Shown here in pieces: positions 34,614-43,894 of a DNA stretch of 64,000 nt. Made by a program: the position numbers and the translations under genes. Source of the DNA: JADJPL01 sp040382095 (GTDB lineage: Bacteria > Bacteroidota > Bacteroidia > Chitinophagales > Saprospiraceae). The DNA lies in NCBI GenBank assembly GCA_040382095.1, contig JBEIGB010000003.1:1-64000 (forward strand). Reading direction: 5' to 3'. Numbering within the stretch: the stretch's first letter is position 1; each line of letters opens with the position of its first letter. The notes under the pieces were generated by a model that was given only the letters and a program-made list of their open reading frames with translations, had not been told where the DNA came from and ran no database searches.

Positions 34614-35738
34614 ATGCGGATTAATCCCTTTCAAGCGTTTCTTCCGGTCCTGGACGGGGCAGTGGTTGATGAATCGCTGTTCACGTTGTTCAAGACTTCA
34701 TTTGCGCAGTTGAGCCAGACCGGTCATTTCAGGATGCTGGACAGGCAGGGTGTTTTTATCTATGAAATAGAAAGGCCGCCACGGGTTTTCCGTGGCCTGA
34801 TTGCTTGTGTCGCCATGGACGATTATCTGGAGGGCAACATCAAGAAGCACGAAATGACGATTTTGGCGAAAGAGCGGCTTCAAATGCAGCTTTTCGAAGC
34901 GCAACAGGCAATCATCAAGCCGGTTCTGGTGACGTATCCTTCGGATCAGGCTATTCAGGCGTGGTTTAAAGGCCTTGCCAACGGGGTGGAGCCTATCCTG
35001 GAAATAATGGTTTTGCCACAAATGGAAAAGCACCGGCTTTTTTTTATTCATGACGAGCCGAAAATCGGGGAGATTCAGGCACTTTTTTTAAACCGCCTGC
35101 GCGATGTGTATATCGCGGATGGGCACCATCGCTTCGCGGCGGCATCCCGGTTGTTTTTAGAGTCTCCTGAAAAACCTTTCGACCGGGTGATGTGCGCTTT
35201 TTTTGATGCTGATGATCTGGATATTCATAGCTACAACCGGATTATCTCAGGGCTCAACGGCCTTTCTGCCAAAGATTTCCTGCAACGTATTTCCCGGTAT
35301 TGCGAAGTACGGCCCGTAGCCACCCCCGAGCCTCCGCACGCAAGGCACTCGATGCTGATGATACTTGGTGAAAAGTATTATGATTTGTGCTGGCGGAACG
35401 AATTGTTGAGGGTATATAGCGATAATCCGTTACTGCTCGATGTCCAATTGCTGAATGAGAAGATATTATTGGATATCCTTGGGATCGAAGATGTGCGCAA
35501 AGATCCAAGGATTGTTTATATAGAAGGCCCCGCAGGTATAGGGGCACTCCAAGAAGGTATCTTGGAAATCGGAGAGGGAGTGGCTTTTTTGCTATATCCT
35601 ATTGATTTTGATCATCTTATTTCAATGTGTGACACGGGCGCGATACTGCCGCCCAAGTCCACCTGGTTTGAGCCCCGGCTGAAACCCGGTTTGATCGGAT
35701 GTTCTTTACAGGCGTCAAAAAAAGGTCATTATGCGTAA
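34614..35738 (+). CDS. DUF1015-family protein
   Basis: A 374-residue protein. The conserved block DVYIADGHHRFAAASRL (about 163-179) and the N-terminal INPFQAFLP are hallmarks of DUF1015, a family of unknown biochemical function often near serine-biosynthesis genes in other Bacteroidota. Those genes are absent here. There are no membrane segments. The C-terminus runs 8 bp into the following amidohydrolase gene, so the two are probably translated together. Confidence 0.88.
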   Translation: MRINPFQAFLPVLDGAVVDESLFTLFKTSFAQLSQTGHFRMLDRQGVFIYEIERPPRVFRGLIACVAMDDYLEGNIKKHEMTILAKERLQMQLFEAQQAIIKPVLVTYPSDQAIQAWFKGLANGVEPILEIMVLPQMEKHRLFFIHDEPKIGEIQALFLNRLRDVYIADGHHRFAAASRLFLESPEKPFDRVMCAFFDADDLDIHSYNRIISGLNGLSAKDFLQRISRYCEVRPVATPEPPHARHSMLMILGEKYYDLCWRNELLRVYSDNPLLLDVQLLNEKILLDILGIEDVRKDPRIVYIEGPAGIGALQEGILEIGEGVAFLLYPIDFDHLISMCDTGAILPPKSTWFEPRLKPGLIGCSLQASKKGHYA

Positions 35739-36912
35739 GATAAGTGCTGATTTCATTTGCCCGGTAAATGTACCCCCAATTCCGGAGGGAGTGTTGATTA
35801 CCGATAATGATGGACGTATCCTCGCAGTAGAACCGTCGCGGTCCGGGCATGACCCTGCAAGCCTGGAGGTCCATCGGGGGATTATTGTCCCGGGTTTTGT
35901 CAATACCCACTGCCATCTGGAATTATCCCACTTGAAAGGACGCGTAGCGACAGGTACCTCCCTGCTGCCCTTCCTTTATAATGTAGTCGCACTCAGGGAA
36001 ACTGAAATGCAGGAAATCCTCGAAGCGATTGCAAGGGCAGATGCAGAAATGTTTGAAGGGGGGATTGTGGCCGTAGGCGATATTTCAAATAAAACGGATA
36101 CCGTTGCCCTGAAAGACAAGAGCCGCCTACGGTATTATACCTTCGTGGAAATGTTCGATTTTCTTCAGGATCACCAGGCAGAGGATACTTTCTCCAGCTA
36201 TTTTGAAGTTTTCGAACAACAGAGTACAGCCAACGGCAACCAGAAAAGCTGTGTCCCGCACGCACCTTATACGGTTTCCAGGAAGTTATTTGAGAAAACA
36301 AATGCAGCCAACCAGGCCGGACAGACAATCAGCATCCACAATCAGGAAACACCACACGAAAATGCACTTTTCCTGGACAAAAGCGGCGGGTTCATTGATT
36401 TTTATGCGCGCTTCGGATTTTCACTGGATCATTTTCAACCTGGCGGCAAAACTTCGATCCATTATGCGATGGAAAACCTCCGGCAAGATACCCGTACGTT
36501 GTTTGTCCATAATACCACTACTTCCATAGCAGATATTCAGGCCGCACAGGCCTGGAACCCACAGGTCTTCTGGGCCACCTGCCCCAATGCCAATCTGTAT
36601 ATCGAAAACCGGCTGCCAGTTTATCAGTATTTTCTCGATACAGGGGCCAAAGTGACCATCGGTACCGATAGCCTGACTTCCAACTGGCAGCTCTCCATAC
36701 TGGAGGAAATGAAAACGATTGCCCGCTTCCAGTCATACGTAACTTTTGACACCTTGCTGCGCTGGGCGACCCTCAACGGTGCGGAAGCCCTGGGTTTTGA
36801 GCAGGATTTCGGGAGTCTGGAGCCGGGCAAAAAGCCAGGCGTCTTGCTGCTTGAAGGCATGGAACCTGCTTTCAGGTTGACTACAGGCACTTCAGTCCGC
36901 CGTCTGCTGTAA
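35731..36912 (+). CDS. Metal-dependent amidohydrolase (deaminase-like)
   Basis: A 393-residue TIM-barrel amidohydrolase. Metal ligands are visible in NTHCHLE (His60, His62), VPHAPYT (about His178), SIHNQETPHE (about His207) and the aspartate in IGTDSLTSN (about Asp306). The pattern matches the ATZ/TRZ and S-adenosylhomocysteine/aminofutalosine deaminase branch. Without other menaquinone or nucleoside genes nearby the substrate stays open. It overlaps DUF1015 by 8 bp. Confidence 0.88.
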   Translation: MRKISADFICPVNVPPIPEGVLITDNDGRILAVEPSRSGHDPASLEVHRGIIVPGFVNTHCHLELSHLKGRVATGTSLLPFLYNVVALRETEMQEILEAIARADAEMFEGGIVAVGDISNKTDTVALKDKSRLRYYTFVEMFDFLQDHQAEDTFSSYFEVFEQQSTANGNQKSCVPHAPYTVSRKLFEKTNAANQAGQTISIHNQETPHENALFLDKSGGFIDFYARFGFSLDHFQPGGKTSIHYAMENLRQDTRTLFVHNTTTSIADIQAAQAWNPQVFWATCPNANLYIENRLPVYQYFLDTGAKVTIGTDSLTSNWQLSILEEMKTIARFQSYVTFDTLLRWATLNGAEALGFEQDFGSLEPGKKPGVLLLEGMEPAFRLTTGTSVRRLL

Positions 36913-37085
36913 AGCCCCCGGGCATCAGACTTGTTGTGACGGAGCAGCGCAAGAGGAACGACACGCGGATTTTGCCCCCACAAAGGCTTTTGAGGCGGCA
37001 TCTTTAGGCTATGCTGCCTCGAAAGACCTTGGATAGGCAAGAAACAGTCATCCCGGCCCGCGATGAACCTCCAGCCGCAATAAGT
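36913..37085. repeat. Gap with second-family repeat copy
   Basis: At 36928 the sequence CAGACTTGTTGTGACGG opens a second-family copy. A GAGGCGGCATC...GATGCTGCCTC-like inverted segment follows at about 36991-37022. It lies between two convergent genes; boundaries are uncertain. Confidence 0.5.
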
Positions 37086-38531
37086 CTATCGGACGGCGAG
37101 TTTGCCGGCCCATACTCCCTGCGTCGAGCGTGCCCGCAGAACGTAGATGCCGGGGGGTAGGCCAATAAGGGATATTTGAGGCAATGCCTCCTGGACTTGT
37201 CCATAATTCCTGACAGGCCTGCCGGCCAGGTCATATATTTCGACGTGGGCATCGGCTGGTAGTTGTTCCAAATATACCGATTCCGTCGCCGGATTGGGAT
37301 ACATGCGCAAAGGCCTGGCAGGTGCTGCACCGGCCAGGTCGGTTTGGATACTCTGGTAAAAGCTGAAGAAGATAATCGTAGAAAACAGCGCAGGCTGTAC
37401 ACACTGACCGTGGTTGAACGATGGGTTCAGGTCGGATGCTGCGACATCCCGGGCACCTAATGCCCTCATCACAGAATCTGCTACTGTACTATTGGTATAA
37501 ATGACCTGGTCATCGCCTTTGCAATAATACAGACGGGTAGGCGTATTCGGGGCCCAACGATAGGTGTCATTGTCGAGCATGGCAAGATTGACCGGGTGAT
37601 TAGGGTTATTCCGCATGGCCTGTACCACGCTATCCTGAAAAATAAAGCGCGGGATGACCTTTCCTTTTTGTTGGATCAGGGTGCGGGCCAGGCGGTTGTG
37701 GATGGTGTCGAGTATCGTTTCCGTCCCGGAGTAAAATGCTTTTGCCGTTTCCAAATATGGCGGGTTGATAAATTGCTCGAGGTTGTCGTATATTTTATAC
37801 ACCATATTATAGGATAACATGGTATAAAGGGTATATGCCGGAAAAAAATACTCTGCGTCACTGAGCATGCGTGCCTTCATGTCGCCTGAAATACTGTATG
37901 GCCCGGAAAGATGGGCTGCGGCAGCAAGCTTGAATTCGCCGGAAAGCTTTTGTTCTATCTCGCGGTGAAGGGCCATTCCGGCATGGCCACCCTGAGAATA
38001 GCCAGTGATGAAGATTTGTCCGTTCAGGGAAAAAGTACCATTGGTGGCCAGTTGTCGGACTGCCCGCACCATGTCAATCGCCGCAGATGCCTGAGAAGCG
38101 GCATGTACATAAGGATGGAAGCCCCGCGAATCCCCCAGGCCGAGATAATCGGGCAAAACCGAAACATATCCGAGGGTAGCGCCGATCAGCCCTATTGAGG
38201 CTTCCGAACTCATCCTGGACGGAACAGCTACGCGAGATCCGGCGGTACCGTGCTGGTACACCATTACAGGCCAGGAACTATTTGCAGCGAGGGGCTGTGC
38301 GAGCAGCCCGGAAGCAGTATCCCGTACGCCCCTGATATCCGGGGTAGTGTACCGGATCTTATACACCCGCACATCATAACGGGCAAGGCCGGGAATCGGA
38401 AGAAAAGCACTTACCTGCTCTTTGGTGTAATTGCCAAGGACGGTCGCGCTGACCAACTGTTGTGCGGATGCCCCTGCCGATATCATGAGCAGCAGGCACA
38501 TCAGGGCAAACCATTGTATTTCTTTTTTCAT
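37086..38531 (-). CDS. Secreted alpha/beta hydrolase with type IX sorting domain
   Basis: A 481-residue precursor from MKKEIQWFALMCLLLM (38531) with a signal peptide ending near AGASAQ. The hydrolase domain carries the nucleophile elbow GYSQGG (about residue 183), the oxyanion region VYQHGTAGS, a likely acid in YYCKGDDQVIY and a C-terminal His in FNHGQC. This arrangement is like secretory lipases/prolyl-type esterases. The last ~75 residues (RMYPNPATESVYLEQL...GIYVLRA...GKLAVR) are a type A CTD for the type IX secretion system. The enzyme is thus probably exported to the cell surface. Confidence 0.9.
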   Translation of the reverse strand: MKKEIQWFALMCLLLMISAGASAQQLVSATVLGNYTKEQVSAFLPIPGLARYDVRVYKIRYTTPDIRGVRDTASGLLAQPLAANSSWPVMVYQHGTAGSRVAVPSRMSSEASIGLIGATLGYVSVLPDYLGLGDSRGFHPYVHAASQASAAIDMVRAVRQLATNGTFSLNGQIFITGYSQGGHAGMALHREIEQKLSGEFKLAAAAHLSGPYSISGDMKARMLSDAEYFFPAYTLYTMLSYNMVYKIYDNLEQFINPPYLETAKAFYSGTETILDTIHNRLARTLIQQKGKVIPRFIFQDSVVQAMRNNPNHPVNLAMLDNDTYRWAPNTPTRLYYCKGDDQVIYTNSTVADSVMRALGARDVAASDLNPSFNHGQCVQPALFSTIIFFSFYQSIQTDLAGAAPARPLRMYPNPATESVYLEQLPADAHVEIYDLAGRPVRNYGQVQEALPQISLIGLPPGIYVLRARSTQGVWAGKLAVR

Positions 38532-38684
38532 CTTTTCATTATTACTTTTACCCAACACATAATCGCAGTGATTGTTTCGGGGGGAAACAACAGAAGATAC
38601 CGCTTCTGTGTAAGGATAACGCGGGTAGTTATCACGCAGGGAATTTATTTGACAATAAAGGCAATTGCCAATGAATGGTCTAAC

Positions 38685-40007
38685 ATGAGGTTCTTCGATC
38701 GTTTAGCCCGGATGATGGGCAAGAGCAACCATGTGCCGATGATAAAAATGGGGAGGTACAGCGATGCGTACAAGCACCCCGGGAACTATGCTGCCTGGGA
38801 AAGCGCATTGGCGCTTTTCGACGAAGGGAAATACCTCGATGCATACAGCAGGTTCTTAGAGTATTTGCGCGATCCCGTCGAAGACAATGTGCGTTATTCC
38901 TGCAATGAAGAAACTGTTCATTTTGAGCTGTTTCAGGGTTCTAAGCGGGTGATCGGTACTGCAGGTGCGCACAAAGTCAGGGTGGAAGCAAAAATTGCCA
39001 GGCCACAGGAGCTTTTGGTCGGATTGATGCATAGTCTGGTGGAAAAAAACTATGCCCTTAAATTCTGTCGCTTCGCACTTGACGGAGATGGGGACGTTTG
39101 CATTATTTTTGATTCATTTACCCTGGACGGATCGCCCTATAAACTATACCATGCACTGAAGGAACTGGCTTCCAATGCGGATAAACTGGACGATCTCCTG
39201 CTGGATGAATTCTCCCGGTTGCAAAAAATATCCGATGCACCAATAGAAGAAATCCCTCTGGCAGAAAAAGAAGTGAAATACCGCTTTGTCGTCGGGGAGA
39301 TACAAAAAATAAAAGCAGCGATGGAAGACGGCCCGGTTAATAAATCCCAATACCCGGGGGCTTACGCGTACCTGCTGCTTCACCTGATGTACAAACTCGA
39401 TTATCTGACAGAACCACAGGGGGTAATGATGGAGACCCTCGAGCGGATGCACCGGATTTTTTTCTCAAGCGATGGCAAATCCCCGATCGAAAAAAACCGC
39501 ATCCTGGATAAAGAACTGGATGGCCTGGTCGCGCGTACCAGGGATTTATATTTCAAAGAAATGTATAATGTGCGTTGTACTTTTGGAATTACTACCCCCG
39601 TACACCATGAGCGGATTGTCCATTTCATCGAAGCGGAACTGCCCAATATGGACTGGTACCTCGATAACGGACATGAAGCGATCGCACTGGCAATTCCGGG
39701 GTATATCGTTGGCTATTCCCTGTTCAACTATGCACCGCCCAGGCCCGTCAAAAATCTGCTCCAACTTTTCTATGCCGTTACCGAACCGAAATACTTCGCC
39801 GATCTCGGCTATACGTTCGTTTTTTATTCCCCTGATACCAGGGTGTTACACGCCAGGGCAATAAAAAAAGCAGTGGCGCAGATCATCGAAGAGAATAGAA
39901 TCGCCTTTCCAAAACTAAGGGCGGCCTCAGATAGTTTAAATTTTGTTTCCTTGTCCGCTTTTGCTAAGTCGTTTTTGCTGATGATAAAGGATTTGCAGGG
40001 TTTATGA
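38685..40007 (+). CDS. Hypothetical protein (MGRYSD-type, Bacteroidota)
   Basis: A 440-residue protein; the ATG at 38685 (MRFFDRLARMMGKSNHVPMI) is chosen because the upstream open frame is antisense to the hydrolase gene. It starts with IKMGRYSDAYKHPGNYAAWESALALFDEGKYLDAYSRFLEYLRD, a pattern I associate with uncharacterised Bacteroidota proteins. It appears to have two alpha/beta lobes and no signal or membrane segments. Function unknown. It is 28 bp upstream of paaD and may head that operon. Confidence 0.8.
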   Translation: MRFFDRLARMMGKSNHVPMIKMGRYSDAYKHPGNYAAWESALALFDEGKYLDAYSRFLEYLRDPVEDNVRYSCNEETVHFELFQGSKRVIGTAGAHKVRVEAKIARPQELLVGLMHSLVEKNYALKFCRFALDGDGDVCIIFDSFTLDGSPYKLYHALKELASNADKLDDLLLDEFSRLQKISDAPIEEIPLAEKEVKYRFVVGEIQKIKAAMEDGPVNKSQYPGAYAYLLLHLMYKLDYLTEPQGVMMETLERMHRIFFSSDGKSPIEKNRILDKELDGLVARTRDLYFKEMYNVRCTFGITTPVHHERIVHFIEAELPNMDWYLDNGHEAIALAIPGYIVGYSLFNYAPPRPVKNLLQLFYAVTEPKYFADLGYTFVFYSPDTRVLHARAIKKAVAQIIEENRIAFPKLRAASDSLNFVSLSAFAKSFLLMIKDLQGL

Positions 40008-40035
40008 CCTGATGCGCTAAAGCTAATGGTGCCGT

Positions 40036-40530
40036 ATGGAGATGTTGTTGACAGAAAAACAGATTTTTGAATGGTTGGAAGCCGTTTGTGATCCGGAGAT
40101 CCCGGTGCTTTCCGTCCTCGATCTGGGGATTGTCCGGGGGGTCAATATTAGTGAGGAGGGCGTAGAAGTGATTATTACCCCGACTTACTCTGGCTGCCCG
40201 GCAATGAACACCATCGAGGTGAATATCAAGGCTGTATTGCAGGAACGGGGCATTGCCAGCGTAAAAGTCTCTTCCGTCCTTAGCCCTGCATGGACGACGG
40301 ATTGGATCGGTGAGGCTGGCCGGAACAAACTGCTGCAATATGGTATAGCACCCCCGCAAAGGGAAACAGCAGATAAAAATGCACTGTTTCAGACCGTTCG
40401 CAATGTGCCCTGCCCCCTTTGCGGCAGTACGGATACAGAAATGATCAGTCAGTTTGGCTCCACTGCATGCAAATCCCTGTTTCGCTGCCGGGACTGCCGG
40501 GAACCTTTTGATTACTTTAAATGCCATTGA
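40036..40530 (+). CDS. paaD: PaaD-type Fe-S assembly/monooxygenase accessory protein
   Basis: A 164-residue protein. The N-terminal DUF59/MIP18 domain (about 8-95) includes the SGCPAMNTIEVNI cysteine motif. A C-terminal zinc-ribbon extension (CPLCGSTDTEMISQFGS...CRDCREPFDYFKCH) is specific to PaaD of the phenylacetyl-CoA epoxidase system. PaaD is needed to mature the PaaABCE oxygenase. Those oxygenase genes are not in this window. It ends in a 10-bp overlap with the paaG-like gene. Confidence 0.92.
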   Translation: MEMLLTEKQIFEWLEAVCDPEIPVLSVLDLGIVRGVNISEEGVEVIITPTYSGCPAMNTIEVNIKAVLQERGIASVKVSSVLSPAWTTDWIGEAGRNKLLQYGIAPPQRETADKNALFQTVRNVPCPLCGSTDTEMISQFGSTACKSLFRCRDCREPFDYFKCH

Positions 40531-41318
40531 ACATGGATCCAATTTTATTTGCTGTGGAGGGGAAGGTTGCCCGTATTACCCTCAACCGGCCGGAAGCTTT
40601 CAACAGCTTTAACCGGGAAATGGCCTTGCAGCTTCAGGCGGTTTTGGACGATTGCCAGTCAAATACGGATATCAGGGCAGTTTATCTGACCGGGGCGGGC
40701 AAGGCATTCTCTGCTGGCCAGGACCTCAAGGCAGTCATGGCCAATCCCTCGACAGATTTCACGACGGTGCTGAGTGAATGTTACAATCCAATCATCCATA
40801 AGATACGCCATCTAGAAAAACCAATCATTGCTGCGGTCAATGGTGTTGCGGCGGGTGCAGGGGCAAATATCGCATTGGCCTGTGATCTGGTGGTGGCTTC
40901 TGCCGCTGCGGGGTTTGTACAGGCATTCAGCAAGATCGGGCTTGTGCCCGATTGCGGGGGGACATTCTTCCTCCCGCGGCTGATTGGTTTCCAGCGGGCA
41001 AGTGCCCTGATGATGCTGGGCGATCGGGTGGGCGCGCAGGAAGCTGTGGAAATGGGGATGATTTTCAAGTGTTTCCCTGATGATGAATTTGCCCAGGCTT
41101 CCTGGGAACTGGCAGTGCGTATGGCCGCTATGCCCACTTATGGGCTCTGGTTGACTAAGCAGGCGCTGAATCAATCCATGGGGAATCCCCTCGCCGCACA
41201 ACTCGACCTCGAAGAGTCGCTTCAGCAGCGCGCAGGGTACTCCGAGGATTTTATGGAAGGCGTTCAGGCTTTCCTGGAAAAGCGCACCCCTGTATTTTCC
41301 GGAAAAAAAGGTTTATGA
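40521..41318 (+). CDS. paaG: Enoyl-CoA hydratase/isomerase, PaaG-like
   Basis: A 265-residue crotonase. GAGKAFSAGQDLKAV forms the first oxyanion loop and AAVNGVAAGAGANIALACD the second. An acidic residue in GLVPDCGGTFFLPRLIG fits 1,2-epoxyphenylacetyl-CoA isomerases (PaaG), and the upstream PaaD gene supports this. A start at 40533 (MDPILFAVEG) would avoid the overlap with paaD. Its last 4 bp (ATGA) overlap meaB. Confidence 0.85.
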   Translation: MPLNMDPILFAVEGKVARITLNRPEAFNSFNREMALQLQAVLDDCQSNTDIRAVYLTGAGKAFSAGQDLKAVMANPSTDFTTVLSECYNPIIHKIRHLEKPIIAAVNGVAAGAGANIALACDLVVASAAAGFVQAFSKIGLVPDCGGTFFLPRLIGFQRASALMMLGDRVGAQEAVEMGMIFKCFPDDEFAQASWELAVRMAAMPTYGLWLTKQALNQSMGNPLAAQLDLEESLQQRAGYSEDFMEGVQAFLEKRTPVFSGKKGL

Positions 41319-42424
41319 GTAAGCAACGCCCCGGAACAGATACCGCTGCAATCCAGGTAAGCAAAGGGGTCGCCCCACAGGGACAGTTCAACCCGGCGAT
41401 CGAAAGGTTTTTCCACCGTCGTCCGATGCCCAGTGCGGATATTCTGGAAAAAGGAATACAAAGAGGGGACCGGGTCATGCTTGGCAGGGCAATTACCCTG
41501 ATAGAGAGCAGGCTCCCTCAACAGCAGGCTACTGCCCAGGAACTAATCGGACGCTGTATTCCCAGGAGCGGGAATGCACTCCGGATTGGGATTTCCGGCT
41601 CCCCAGGGGTAGGCAAAAGTACTTTTATCGAAGCGTTTGGGAAGGCCATCGTCGGGGAAGGACATCGGGTTGCCGTCCTGGCAATAGACCCCACCAGCCA
41701 ATTGAGCAAGGGGAGTATTCTGGGCGACAAAACCCGCATGCAGGGACTCGCAACACTGGACCAGGTATTTATCCGCCCTTCCCCTTCCGGAGGTTCCATC
41801 GGCGGGGTGGCACGTAAAACACGGGAAGCAATCGTCCTTTGTGAAGCAGCAGGTTTCGATGTGATTATCGTAGAAACAGTAGGGGTGGGCCAGTCCGAAA
41901 CTGCTGTGCATTCTATGGTGGACTTCTTTCTGCTACTGCTCCTTCCGGGAGCCGGGGATGAGCTCCAGGGAATCAAACGCGGTATCGTGGAAATGGCCGA
42001 TGGATTGGCCGTCAATAAAGCTGATGGGGACAACCTACAGCGTGCCCACATAGCAATGACGGAGTACACTGCCGCGTTACATCTCTTTCCACCCAAATCC
42101 AGTGGCTGGTATCCCCCGGTCCAGCTATGCTCTGCAGTCAGCGGGGATGGTATCCCGCAAATATGGCAGCGTATCCTGGATTACGTGGCACATACCCGTA
42201 AAAATGGCTTTTTTGAAGAAAAACGCCGTGTCCAGTCCCGCTATTGGATGCACGAAACGATCACCGAGCTGTTACACAATACATTTTTTAGCCACCCTTC
42301 CGTACAGTCGGCTCTTGGACCCCTGGAAACCCAGGTGCAGAATGGCACGCTCAGCCCCTTCCATGCAGCCGAAGGCCTTCTGAAGGTCTTCCTGAAAAGT
42401 ATGGACGGGACCCCGCAACGATAA
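41315..42424 (+). CDS. meaB: MeaB/ArgK GTPase, methylmalonyl-CoA mutase chaperone
   Basis: A 369-residue G3E-type GTPase. P loop GSPGVGKST at 95-103, DPTSQLSKGSILGDKTRM, ETVGVGQSE (switch) and the base motif NKAD near 227-230. MeaB loads and protects adenosylcobalamin on methylmalonyl-CoA mutase. The mutase genes are not in this window. The coupling to paaG makes sense because phenylacetate breakdown feeds succinyl-CoA, and B12 chemistry is also used by the nrdJ gene in this window. Confidence 0.95.
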   Translation: MSKQRPGTDTAAIQVSKGVAPQGQFNPAIERFFHRRPMPSADILEKGIQRGDRVMLGRAITLIESRLPQQQATAQELIGRCIPRSGNALRIGISGSPGVGKSTFIEAFGKAIVGEGHRVAVLAIDPTSQLSKGSILGDKTRMQGLATLDQVFIRPSPSGGSIGGVARKTREAIVLCEAAGFDVIIVETVGVGQSETAVHSMVDFFLLLLLPGAGDELQGIKRGIVEMADGLAVNKADGDNLQRAHIAMTEYTAALHLFPPKSSGWYPPVQLCSAVSGDGIPQIWQRILDYVAHTRKNGFFEEKRRVQSRYWMHETITELLHNTFFSHPSVQSALGPLETQVQNGTLSPFHAAEGLLKVFLKSMDGTPQR

Positions 42425-42466
42425 TCCCCGCGATACCGGCTTCTTTTTCCGACAAAATATTCTTAC

Positions 42467-43861
42467 ATGAAAAAAATACTTCTCCTGACGATCCCCTTCA
42501 TTTTTAACTGTGTGTCATTGAACGCACAAGGAATTTCGGGCGATTGGAACGGTTTGCTGGAAATCTCCGGGGTTAAACTGCGGCTCGTCTTCCATCTCTT
42601 GCAGGAGGAGGGGAAGTGGACGGCCTCTATGGATAGTCCCGATCAGGGGGCATTCGATATACCAGCAACCGAGGCGGCCTTTGATCCGCCGCTGCTACGG
42701 ATAAAAATTGCCGCTCTGCTCCTCGAATACTCCGGTACACTCTCCGATAACGGGGAGGAAGTACGGGGTACCTTTATACAAGGAGGGGCCTCCTTTCCCT
42801 TGAAGCTGCAGCGGGCAGCCATTGAAGCACCGGAGCCACCTGGCAGGCCGCAGGAACCTATCCCACCATTTCCTTATTATACCGAAGAGGTCGTCTTTCA
42901 AAATACAGATGCAGGTATTTCCCTCGCAGGCACCCTTTCCCTGCCACAAAAGACGGGTAAGTACCCGGTCGCTGTACTGGTTTCCGGTTCCGGCCCGCAA
43001 GACCGGGATGAAGAAATTATGGGCCATAAGCCATTTCTGGTGCTGTCCGATTTTTTGACCCGCAATGGATTTGCCGTCCTGCGCTTTGACGACCGTGGTG
43101 TAGGGGCATCTGCCGGCGATTTTCAATCCGCCACTTCTGAAGATTTTGCTTCCGATGTTCTCGCTGCGATCGCTTTTTTGAAAACCCGCCCTGAAGTGCT
43201 CCCGGGCAAAATAGGGATTATCGGTCACAGCGAAGGTGGCTTGATCGCGCCAATGGTCGCTGTTATGGTTCCGGATGATGTCGCTTTTATCGTTAGCCTC
43301 GCAGGGCCTGGAGTGGATGGCGAACAAATCCTCTACCGCCAGCAGGAACTCCTGGGGAGAGCCTCCGGGGCCACAGCGGCAGATTTGAAAACATCCCGTG
43401 TATTTAACGAAAAAGCATATCAACTCATTAAGGCAAATGTTGGCCAGGATAGTGCCGAATCGGTCCTGTACCGAGATTTTACCGCACTGATGCCTGCCGC
43501 TTTACCTAAAGACCAGTTAGACCTTGCTTTTTCAAGTGTTATGACTACATTATATAGCCCGTGGTTCCGCTTTTTTATCGGGTTTGACCCCGCGACCGTT
43601 TGGTGCCGGGTGAAATGCCCGGTACTCGCCCTCAATGGCGGGAAGGATTTACAAGTGGACCCTTCCCAAAATCTTCCGGCAATCGGGGCTGCCCTGAAAA
43701 AAGCCCGGAATAAAAAAGTGACCGTCAAGGTTTTTCCGGAACTTAACCATCTGTTCCAGCACGCCGGGACTGGCGCGGTTGGTGAATATGAATCTATCGA
43801 AGAAACGTTTGCACCCGCCGTTATGGAGGTAATTGCGGAATGGCTCCGAAAAAGGAAATAG
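42467..43861 (+). CDS. Secreted alpha/beta hydrolase
   Basis: A 464-residue precursor with a signal peptide (cleavage after LNAQ). An N-terminal lipocalin-like sandwich follows (about 25-120). The hydrolase domain has the oxyanion segment VSGSGPQDRDEE, the nucleophile Ser255 in GHSEGG, an acid in NGGKDLQVDPSQ and a catalytic His in ELNHLFQHAG. The fold matches bacterial acyl-peptide-hydrolase-like esterases of Bacteroidota. 42 bp after meaB; probably part of the same run of genes. Confidence 0.9.
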   Translation: MKKILLLTIPFIFNCVSLNAQGISGDWNGLLEISGVKLRLVFHLLQEEGKWTASMDSPDQGAFDIPATEAAFDPPLLRIKIAALLLEYSGTLSDNGEEVRGTFIQGGASFPLKLQRAAIEAPEPPGRPQEPIPPFPYYTEEVVFQNTDAGISLAGTLSLPQKTGKYPVAVLVSGSGPQDRDEEIMGHKPFLVLSDFLTRNGFAVLRFDDRGVGASAGDFQSATSEDFASDVLAAIAFLKTRPEVLPGKIGIIGHSEGGLIAPMVAVMVPDDVAFIVSLAGPGVDGEQILYRQQELLGRASGATAADLKTSRVFNEKAYQLIKANVGQDSAESVLYRDFTALMPAALPKDQLDLAFSSVMTTLYSPWFRFFIGFDPATVWCRVKCPVLALNGGKDLQVDPSQNLPAIGAALKKARNKKVTVKVFPELNHLFQHAGTGAVGEYESIEETFAPAVMEVIAEWLRKRK

Positions 43862-43894
43862 ATTCGTCGCAATAAGGTTACTAAACACAAGCGT

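Noticed and set aside
38250..38684. N-terminal extension of the 38685 gene
   Set aside because: The extension is antisense to the conserved hydrolase gene and signal peptide; the internal ATG at 38685 gives a sensible start.
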